A DNA stretch of 11,013 bases from Amoebophrya sp. AT5.2. Lineage: Eukaryota > Sar > Dinophyceae > Syndiniales > Amoebophryaceae. This document shows, in pieces, positions 6,901 through 11,013 of the stretch. The translations under genes and the position numbers were made by a program. Location: assembly GCA_005223375.1 (NCBI GenBank), contig RXOD01006188.1:1-11013 (forward strand), given 5' to 3'. Each line of letters begins with the position of its first letter. Within the stretch, counting starts at the first letter, position 1. The notes below the pieces were generated by a model that was not told where the DNA came from, did not search any database, and saw only the letters and a program-made list of their open reading frames with translations.

Positions 6901-8551
6901 ATTTGGCTCTCTAAATTCTTAAAAAGTAAAAGTTTCTATAGCTTACCTTATCCTCTCTCCATTTCTTTTCTTCTTCTGACAGGGGCTTTTCGTCCAGCGT
7001 TTTCAAACTGCTCGCGCAGCGCAGGACCAGGTCTTTCCGCACTCCTGCCTCCTCCCCGCCGCTGTACAGCGGGTTGTTGTCCAGCGATAGGTCCTGCAGC
7101 TTCGGCATCTTCGTGACGCAGGCCACGGCTTTGAGGTTTTTCAACTCGTTGTGCGACACGTACAGCCGCTGCAGGGCCGGCGCGACCTGGTCCAGGCGGC
7201 CCAGGTGCTCGATGCGGTTCCGCCGCAGGTTCAATTCCAGCAGGTTCGGGAGCAGGTGCGGGAGCGTGAACTGGCTCTCGAAGCGGTTCGACGCGAGGTT
7301 GAGCACGCGCAAAGGCGCGTTCTCGTGCAGCGGGACCTGCTCCAGCTGGTTCGCGTGCAGGTCCACCACGTCCAACCTCGGCAGCACGGCGAGGTGCGGC
7401 ACGCCGGCGCGCACGCGGTTCTTCCCCAGCATCAGCACCTTCAGCGTGGCGGCGACCGGCTGCAGGTTCTCGATCACTTCGATCAGGTTGCCGTACAAAT
7501 CGAGGAAAATCAAACTCGGCAACGAAACCAGGTTCTCGATCTTGGCGATCTGGTTCTTCTGGAAGTTGAGCAGCCGCAGCTTCTCCTCGCCCTCCAGCAA
7601 AGGGCAGACGGTCAGCTTGCGCCGGTCCAGGTTGAACCGTTCCGGCGAGTAGGCGCGCTCGATCGGCGACCGATACACGATCAGGGGAAGGTTGGGCAGC
7701 TCGGCGAAAATGACGCGGTCCTGCCCCTCGATCGCTTTCACCACGCCGTGATGCAAGAGAAAATTGAACCGCTCGTCGTCGAGACCGGAAGCCATGCTGC
7801 TGCTGCTGCTGCTGCTGTTCATGTTGGACGAGGCCTCTCTGATCGCGCTGTTGGCGGCCGTGGCCTTTCCACCGCCGCTACTCGAGGACGACGGCAGGCC
7901 CCCCAAACCGTATTGCGTTTGGCCAAACGTCGATCCGGACGAAGGCCCACCGGCGGCGCCGCCGAAAAAGCTGCCGGTAGCGGTTCCTGACCGAGACAAA
8001 GAAATTCATGAAGCAAAGGGGCGCAGTTACTGTGTCTTTGATTGTGAAAGTGAAATCTACATCTACTGCTCGTTCTCGTTTCTTTCACTCCGCAATCGCG
8101 AAAGAATAACAAAAAAACCACATAGCACAACTGAGTAGTTATACTTGCAGCGTCCTTGGGGTTGGGAGCCTTCCCAGGTGTGCGTGGTTTCCAGACAGAA
8201 CCTGTAGATTTCGGACGTTATCAATATCAAGCAGAGAAGATTCGACCAGTTTCTAATTTTTATCCAAATTCCTGTGCGTGACTGCTACGTGGGTGCATTT
8301 GTGTTTTTTTTCTTTTCCCGGATACCATCCGCGTTGTGCGATCGCACCCCGGAAGGGCTAGTGATGTGGCGGCCATGGAGTCGGAAGGTCGGGGATATCG
8401 CGTTTTTCAACGGACTGGTAGCTGTCTTTTTTCCGCCCGTCGCGCCGCCAGTGGAAGAGGATGAGGCACTTGAACCCGACCCGCGCTTGTCGCTTAATGT
8501 ACCACCGCCGCCAACAGCAGTCTGTGCACCCGACGGCGCTGCTGGATCCAT
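3561..8551 (-). CDS. LRRC49: LRRC49 (TPGS4) homologue, tubulin polyglutamylase complex subunit; multi-exon gene, whole span
   Basis: LRRC49 is known as a non-catalytic subunit of the tubulin polyglutamylase complex (with TTLL1, TPGS1, TPGS2, NICN1), which adds glutamate chains to tubulin of cilia, basal bodies and neurons. The assignment rests on two parts. First, exon 2 has the family's block before and within the LRRs (PERFNLDRRKLTVCPL, LLEGEEKLRLLNFQ, LGKNRVR, DLHANQ, LRVLNLASN, LELNLRRNRI). Second, exons 5-6 carry the C-terminal domain (ELFIYGRGLDAIDK, LRTRFQTLDSLSF, then SLNLRSLSVFHNPI and a terminal helical ATKLLVEDLVAKAV region). Proposed exons: 8551-8326, 7986-6947, 6165-6037 (weak), a poorly resolved exon in 5924-5692, 5642-4128, and 3992-3561. 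The protein would be about 1,050-1,150 residues, clearly longer than animal LRRC49 (roughly 690), mainly because of the low-complexity N-terminus and linker. Family identity is secure; individual splice sites are not proven. Confidence 0.88.
3993..4127 (-). other. LRRC49 homologue, last intron
   Basis: The preceding frame runs into a TAG at 4121-4119, immediately after a possible GT donor (GAC then GTACTG) in phase 0. The conserved domain resumes in phase 0 at 3992 or 3941. The intron is therefore 135 nt, or 186 nt with the alternative acceptor. Confidence 0.65.
4128..5642 (-). CDS. LRRC49: LRRC49 homologue, large exon: low-complexity linker and first half of C-terminal domain
   Basis: The frame is open for 505 codons from a strong acceptor (TTTTCTCGTCTGTAG, exon from 5642; a weaker in-frame acceptor would start at 5603). 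The first 20-40 residues are basic and helical (RTKETETKLHRKRAQ). There follow about 360 residues rich in Ser, Ala, Thr, Gln and Pro, including an eight-serine run near 5480, with no recognisable domain and likely disorder. The last 100 residues (about 4430-4128) are the conserved LRRC49 part: VLNDIRQQW, AFELFIYGRGLDAIDK, LRTRFQTLDSLSF, ARNQITALD. The linker is much longer than in animal LRRC49. Confidence 0.82.
5692..5924 (-). CDS. LRRC49: LRRC49 homologue, unresolved small exon region
   Basis: Two frames here could be coding. Frame A starts after the AG at 5926-5925 (TTTCTTTTTAAAG) and reads HTSKQASPSSAERTRRTLSS…SNW. This weakly recalls the basic segment after the LRRs of animal LRRC49, and a phase-0 donor TGG|GTGCGG lies at 5837. 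Frame B starts after the AG at 5858-5857 and reads QLDQHMGAGRRRSRPESS…FLDLSPSKA to a donor GTACTT at 5691. It has the Ser/Thr/Ala composition of the rest of the linker, but leaves only a 49-nt intron before 5642. Both keep phase 0. The hydrophobic run just after frame B is the pyrimidine-rich 3' end of an intron, not a membrane segment. Confidence 0.35.
6037..6165 (-). CDS. LRRC49: LRRC49 homologue, candidate exon 3
   Basis: This is a 43-codon, phase 0/0 segment between an AG acceptor (CAATGACAG) and a good donor (CGGAAG|GTAAAA at 6036). It encodes AIAEQEQQSTAVSGV… ending DLDVDQRRK. An earlier in-phase donor (TTCAG|GTAAAG) lies within it, so two lengths are possible. The start AIAEQEQQ is a plausible continuation of the charged helix that ends exon 2 (EEEKKWREDK), but there is no strong family similarity. 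The acceptor has a weak pyrimidine tract. The 112-nt stretch 6036-5925 would be the next intron. Confidence 0.35.
6371..6423. repeat. Left terminal inverted repeat
   Basis: It pairs with 6860-6912. The outer 14 bp and the inner 19 bp are perfect. It contains the self-complementary octamer TGGCGCCA at its inner edge and a run of seven A then five T. Confidence 0.85.
6581..6684. repeat. Nested palindrome inside the element
   Basis: The outer arms TAAGCCTTGGGAAGAGAAGC (6581-6600) and 6665-6684 are perfect 20-bp inverted copies. Within them AGCTCCACGGACTTG (6626-6640) is followed after two bases by its perfect inverse (6643-6657). Between the two arm sets the sides are unequal (25 nt left, 7 nt right), so the whole folds as a hairpin with an asymmetric internal loop. 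It could be a second small element inserted in the first (TA flanks both outer ends if the arms are read from AGCC) or a structured RNA. No other copy was seen in the window. Confidence 0.8.
6698..6820 (-). other. Possible cassette exon inside the element (speculative)
   Basis: A GC-richer island within the AT-rich element gives an open frame between the acceptor ACAAAG (ending 6821) and the donor ACTAAG|GTAGCT at 6697. It is 41 codons, phase 0 at both ends, with SQMRLLKMLENLGIGGG near its start. Inclusion would keep the LRRC49 frame. No family similarity was recognised. Confidence 0.2.
6860..6912. repeat. Right terminal inverted repeat
   Basis: It is the inverse of 6371-6423. Its outer boundary lies 34 nt downstream, on the minus strand, of the exon 2 donor. 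Confidence 0.85.
6947..7986 (-). CDS. LRRC49: LRRC49 homologue, exon 2: LRR domain
   Basis: The exon opens after a good acceptor (TTTCTTTGTCTCGGTCAG); an in-frame TGA lies just upstream of it, so the protein must start in another exon or at an internal Met. It begins with about 65 Gly/Ser-rich residues, including seven serines from an AGC run. It then carries the LRRC49-specific segment (IVYRSPIERAYSPERFNLDR, KLTVCPLLEGEEKLRLLNFQ) and about six SDS22-type leucine-rich repeats, for example NQIAKIENL, LIFLDLYGNLI, LKVLMLGKNRV, LDVVDLHANQL, LRVLNLASNRF, LLELNLRRNRI and LQDLSLDNNPL. It closes with an LRR-cap-like end (SLKTLDEKPLSEEEKKW). The donor is AAG|GTAAGC. Confidence 0.92.
7797..7817. repeat. 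(CTG)7 trinucleotide run
   Basis: There are seven perfect CTG units on the plus strand. On the coding minus strand the shifted frame reads AGC and encodes a run of seven serines in the N-terminal part of the LRRC49 homologue. Confidence 0.9.
7987..8325 (-). other. LRRC49 homologue, intron 1 (proposed)
   Basis: The 339-nt stretch lies between a modest donor (GATG|GTATCC) and the acceptor GTCTCGGTCAG. Phase 1 fits on both sides, joining …SHNAD to GTATGSFFGG. No other structure was seen in it. Confidence 0.5.
8326..8551 (-). CDS. LRRC49: LRRC49 homologue, proposed first exon
   Basis: The ATG at 8551 follows GCGAA, with G at +4 (good context), and an in-frame TGA lies 15 nt upstream. It encodes about 75 Gly/Ser/Ala/Thr-rich residues (MDPAAPSGAQ…) with the same low-complexity flavour as the start of exon 2 and no domain. 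Evidence for the link is composition and matching phase only. If wrong, the protein could begin at one of the internal methionines of exon 2. Confidence 0.5.
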
Positions 8552-8566
8552 TTCGCCCAAGATCCG

Positions 8567-8584
8567 TCAAGCGCAAGGGTGCAT
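8567..8584 (-). promoter_or_regulatory. Short upstream ORF in the putative LRRC49 leader
   Basis: An ATG, four sense codons (His-Pro-Cys-Ala) and TGA lie in frame with, and 15 nt before, the proposed start codon. If transcribed it could lower initiation at the main ATG. Confidence 0.3.
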
Positions 8585-9404
8585 AGTTACGCGACCTCCA
8601 GGAAAGCAGTTTTTGCGGGAAATGCCGCCCATGGGGCTTGCTGTCCTCCTGGTCCGGCTGACCCGTGGCGAGATGGACGACGTAGCAGGATAAACATAGT
8701 TTGTGCCACCGTCACGCGTGGAGAGTAGGGCAAGCATTCAAGTTTTGTTCAGAAATTAATAAATATTAACCCGAACGGTACCTCGGATCTACTTCTAGGA
8801 CGAGACTTTTGATCTTTGATCAGAAACTGATTGCCGGTAGGTAGACGAAACCACGTTTAATCTTTTCATCAAAAAAAAAGAACATCGATTGATATGTTCG
8901 AACGGAGCAGTGAGACAAAAAGTAGATGATGTTTGTATAGTGTTGGCCGAGAAGTGATAGTTAGGTGCTCTCGTGCTCGTGCAGGTCGGTGTGCTTGTGC
9001 AGGAATGTCATACGAGATCCATCTGGTCAGTGTTTCGAAGTAGTGAAAGTTGCCTCTTCAGAAGTGCCGTGTGCATATACTGAAATCCTCGACCGTGAAT
9101 TGTAGTAGGCACCACAGAGTTGTGGCAGAAGATCTTGATATAGCAAGTGGATGAAAATTAGCGCAAAATGAATTACTAACTTCATGTAAAAGAGATAGTA
9201 GCTGACAAGCTAGAAGAATACAAATTTCCACCGTGAAAGGCCCGGTGGGCTTTTCAAGAATCTTTTAACAACGTCAAATCAATATTCAGATGCAGACCAG
9301 TGCTGAAGTGTTCTAACTATGAGGGGCCCCTAGCTCATTGCCTCGCGAAAATCAAAATCCTTTCTTCGTGTTCGTCGCGCGAGCAATATCTACTGCTCGA
9401 GCGG
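8585..9404. other. AT-rich spacer; no gene seen
   Basis: This is the region between the proposed 5' end of the LRRC49 homologue and the next stop codon on the right. It lacks long frames of coding character on either strand. It should contain the promoter of the LRRC49 homologue and the 3' UTR of the gene ending at 9405. A short imperfect repeat (GTGCTCGTGCAGG, then GTGCTTGTGCAGG) lies near 8970-9003, and a hairpin at 9234-9256. No tRNA or rRNA was recognised. Confidence 0.5.
9234..9256. repeat. Short GC-rich hairpin
   Basis: TGAAAGGCCC, a GGT loop and GGGCTTTTCA form a 10-bp stem with one mismatch. It lies in non-coding DNA about 150 bp past the stop at 9405 on the minus strand, so it may be part of a 3' UTR. 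Confidence 0.5.
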
Positions 9405-9594
9405 CTAGCGCAAGCCCATGCTGGCGCCTCCATCCGTCGAGCCGCTCTTGTAATTTACCCTCGCGCCGCTCTTCTGCGGCGTGAACGTATAGTCGCTCGA
9501 GGTCGTACTTTGCAGCGCGTATTTGCTTGCGGCCCCGCTTTGAATGTCGGGGACGCGCGAAACGAGGTCCACCTCGTCTCCGTCCATTGGCGGC
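9405..9594 (-). CDS. Terminal exon of unknown protein
   Basis: The frame ends at TAG (9407-9405). It has a protein-like composition (DGDEVDLVSRVPDIQSG, YALQSTTSSDYTFTPQKSG), unlike the Arg-rich alternative frames. It has no ATG near its beginning except Met at 9587 (PPMDGDEVD), and an in-frame TAG lies upstream. An AG acceptor (CACGACAG) gives an exon from 9594 that needs two bases from the previous exon. It is likely the 3' end of a spliced gene, possibly the one at the right edge. Serine/lysine-rich with no domain; KSGA is shared with the frame at 9832-10174. Confidence 0.5.
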
Positions 9595-9831
9595 CTGTCG
9601 TGTTTTTTTCCGTGCCCAAGCAATATCCAACAAGATGATGCACCAGCGATCTAAATCTAGTTCGAGATGATCGAAGATGTTGTGGTACATCCATCTTCGT
9701 GTTAGTCGCGTTTGTCGATGTCGTGCAGTGCTACTTAACAAGTAGTCAAGCGATACAAAATGATCTGCCTAGATGACGTAGACGAGGAGATGAAGTTGAA
9801 GAGAGTGAGAGAATGATCATAATAAATTTGT

Positions 9832-10174
9832 TCAGTACACTGCGCCGCTCTTGTGCGCGCTTTTGCTGGTGCTCTTTTTAGCACTCTTGTGCATGCTCGC
9901 GGCATTCATGGGGGAAGCGTTCATGCTACTGGAGCCGGTCGGCGCTCCAGCAAAGGACACGACCCCTGCACTTTCGTTGCGGTCGCCGACTTGCTGCAGG
10001 GAGCGCTTGCTGGCCTTGATGCTGCCGCTGGAGGGCTTGGCACTCGCACCATTCTGCTTCTGGGTGACGGAGGCATTGCCCGGTCGCTTGCTGGCCTTGC
10101 TGCTCGCGATGGTGGGGGCGCCACCAAACAAACTAGCGAAAAATCCCGGCGCTTCGGGCGGCGCTTCGGAAGTC
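9832..10174 (-). CDS. Terminal exon: Ser/Lys/Ala-rich low-complexity tail, unknown protein
   Basis: The frame runs to TGA (9834-9832) after a strong acceptor (TTTTGCTCCGTCCGTCACAG). About 113 residues start TSEAPPEAPGFFASLFGG, then an internally repetitive basic tail with ASSKASKRPGNAS and SIKASKRSLQQ, ending with SAKKSTSKSAHKSG. No in-frame ATG lies in the first half and a stop lies just upstream, so it is not a free-standing gene. It needs two bases from an upstream exon, the same phase as the frame at 9405-9594. It lies 160 bp past the stop at 10334, close enough to belong to the same gene. Confidence 0.55.
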
Positions 10175-10333
10175 CTGTGACGGACGGAGCAAAATAAATA
10201 AAATCGTTTGAGTATGACTGTGTACTAAATAAAAATAAAGTACTTTAGCTGCTCCTAAACATGCTGCTGCTCCCTGCTACTTGAGCACTTTAGTCTGTCG
10301 TAGTACAACGGCTCTGCACCATCACCGACAGAT

Positions 10334-11013
10334 TCATTCGTCATCTGATTCTTCAAGGACGGTGTAATTCAGTTTAAGAATTCTTCCTTCAACATCATCA
10401 TCTCTTCTACTTTCTGTTATTAATCCATCGTAACTTACTACGTACAGCGTGTCATCTTCGTCCTGTTCCGAGAATTGGGATTTCATTGCCCCTGCTCCCG
10501 CGCCCATGCGCTCTTCATCGCTTGACGAGTACAGCATGGTGTTCGGCGACAGGCTCTTCATTGGCGCCGCCTGTTTTGCCGAGTACAGCATGTTTCTGTC
10601 GTCCGCGTTCGTGCCCGAATCCATGCTCGGAATCATGTTCTCCCCCGGACTACTTCTCAACATGGTGGTCTCCCACTCCGAGCGGAAGTTCTTTGCGAAG
10701 GTCTGCCCTGGTACGTGGTGGCGCCCGTATCGCTCGAACCCGCGTGAGGTCAGGTCAGACGTCGTACTGGACAATGTCGCATAACTGGATTCGAAGGCGG
10801 GGTCGGCGGCCGCCGGAATTTTTTTTGCCGGCTCGAGTCGTAGCAGCACGAACGAGAACGCTGCAGCGATCGCCAGAAAGCCAACCAGGCACGCGACGAT
10901 CATGAGGGAGCCTTCGACATCGCAACCGCCACAGGAGGTGTAGTTGTCGCGCCCGCCCCCCGACGCAGCCGCGATCCTGGAGGAGGCGCCCGCCTGCTGC
11001 AGGAAGGCGGTGG
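10334..11013 (-). CDS. Single-pass membrane protein, 3' part (partial, continues beyond right edge)
   Basis: The frame is open from the window edge to TGA at 10336-10334, 225 residues visible. The first 36 visible residues are Ala/Gly/Ser-rich with a sequon NYT and a CGGC pair. One hydrophobic segment follows (MIVACLVGFL…FVLLRL, from the ATG at 10903), then RLEPAKK. The positive charge after the segment suggests the roughly 160-residue C-terminal part is cytosolic. That part is polar and has recurring MLRS/MLYS motifs and a very acidic end (EESDDE). Its last 34 codons turn AT-rich. A consensus donor GTAAGT at 10438 and a phase-2 GT at 10445 suggest that in some transcripts the exon ends there and joins one of the exons to the left. 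The ATG at 10903 is probably internal. No known family was recognised. Confidence 0.6.
   Translation of the reverse strand, partial: TAFLQQAGASSRIAAASGGGRDNYTSCGGCDVEGSLMIVACLVGFLAIAAAFSFVLLRLEPAKKIPAAADPAFESSYATLSSTTSDLTSRGFERYGRHHVPGQTFAKNFRSEWETTMLRSSPGENMIPSMDSGTNADDRNMLYSAKQAAPMKSLSPNTMLYSSSDEERMGAGAGAMKSQFSEQDEDDTLYVVSYDGLITESRRDDDVEGRILKLNYTVLEESDDE

Larger units (their letters stand above)
6371..6912. mobile_element. 542-bp MITE/introner-like element with 53-bp terminal inverted repeats
   Basis: The two ends are inverted copies of equal length, 6371-6423 and 6860-6912. Both begin AGAGAGCCAAATCT and both end AAAAAAATTTTTGGCGCCA. By hand count 45 of 53 positions match; nearly all mismatches fall in a 12-bp block in the middle. 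The next base on each side also pairs (T at 6370, A at 6913). Beyond that, the flanks TATTCTT (6363-6369) and AATTCTT (6914-6920) match at 6 of 7 bases, as a slightly decayed target-site duplication would. No transposase is encoded, so it would be non-autonomous. Both ends, read outward, contain AG|GTACG, a donor-like string, and the right end read inward on the minus strand contains GG|GTAAGT. It sits in the sense gene's intron. Superfamily is unknown. Confidence 0.8.
6166..6946 (-). other. LRRC49 homologue, intron 2 hosting an inverted-repeat element
   Basis: The donor AAG|GTAAGC at 6946 is a strong consensus site, and the coding similarity of exon 2 ends there. If exon 3 is real the intron is 781 nt; otherwise it runs on to 5643 or 5604. 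Nearly all of its first 580 nt is the element at 6371-6912, leaving 34 nt between donor and element. Confidence 0.6.

Noticed and set aside
7151..7990. 280-residue plus-strand frame opposite the LRR exon
   Set aside because: Its Arg/Gln/Val/His-rich repeats are the complement of leucine-rich-repeat codons. The minus strand matches LRRC49.
8274..8693. 139-residue plus-strand frame
   Set aside because: It is opposite the proposed first LRRC49 exon, and its Pro/Val-rich composition fits antisense of a Gly/Ser/Ala/Thr-rich exon. No family was recognised, though exon 1 itself is only moderately supported.
9234..9256. Rho-independent terminator
   Set aside because: The hairpin resembles one, but the window is eukaryotic (introns, LRRC49), so a bacterial terminator is not expected.
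9352..9741. 129-residue Arg-rich minus-strand frame
   Set aside because: It overlaps the frame ending at 9405, which has a more protein-like composition; the Arg richness looks like an out-of-frame reading of GC-rich codons.
1..11013. CRISPR array, tRNA, rRNA, spliced-leader gene, telomeric repeat
   Set aside because: I scanned by eye for regularly spaced repeats, GTTCGA-type tRNA arms and the dinoflagellate spliced-leader core, and found none.

Overview
The window looks like nuclear DNA of a flagellated eukaryotic protist. The genes are split by spliceosomal introns with GT donors and AG acceptors. The exons are GC-rich and sit in AT-richer spacers, and serine-rich low-complexity stretches are frequent. 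One gene is a homologue of LRRC49, a subunit of the tubulin polyglutamylase complex found at cilia and basal bodies. All recognisable coding sequence lies on the minus strand. The one-strand layout, the domain fusion and the terminal-inverted-repeat element inside an intron would fit an alveolate of the dinoflagellate or syndinian type. That placement is inference, and no diagnostic marker such as a spliced leader was found.

Layout, in minus-strand transcription order (right to left). (1) 11013-10334: 3' part of a gene for a single-pass membrane protein with a low-complexity tail, running off the right edge. (2) 10174-9832 and 9594-9405: two further short reading frames ending in stops. Neither has a convincing start, and both look like terminal exons, perhaps of the same membrane-protein gene. 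(3) About 9404-8552: AT-rich spacer and the putative 5' leader of the next gene. (4) 8551-3561: the LRRC49 homologue. It has a low-complexity N-terminus, an LRR domain (exon 2), a large Ser/Ala/Thr/Gln-rich linker and the conserved C-terminal domain (exons 5-6). Its second intron holds a 542-bp element with 53-bp terminal inverted repeats (6371-6912), which itself contains a nested palindrome (6581-6684). (5) 3560-2739: spacer with no secure gene. (6) 2732-252: one uninterrupted reading frame fusing a 3'(2'),5'-bisphosphate nucleotidase domain of the inositol-monophosphatase superfamily to an aminoglycoside-phosphotransferase/EcKinase-like small-molecule kinase domain. The frame stops just after the kinase catalytic loop and probably continues after an intron beyond the left edge.

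The genes do not form an obvious functional unit: one is linked to cilia, one to nucleotide/sulfur metabolism, and one is an unknown membrane protein. The points most worth attention are the phosphatase-kinase fusion and the inverted-repeat element with its nested palindrome in the LRRC49 intron. The cluster of same-strand terminal exons at the right comes next. Exon boundaries were read by eye from splice-site consensus, reading phase and remembered family similarity; no transcript or database evidence was available.
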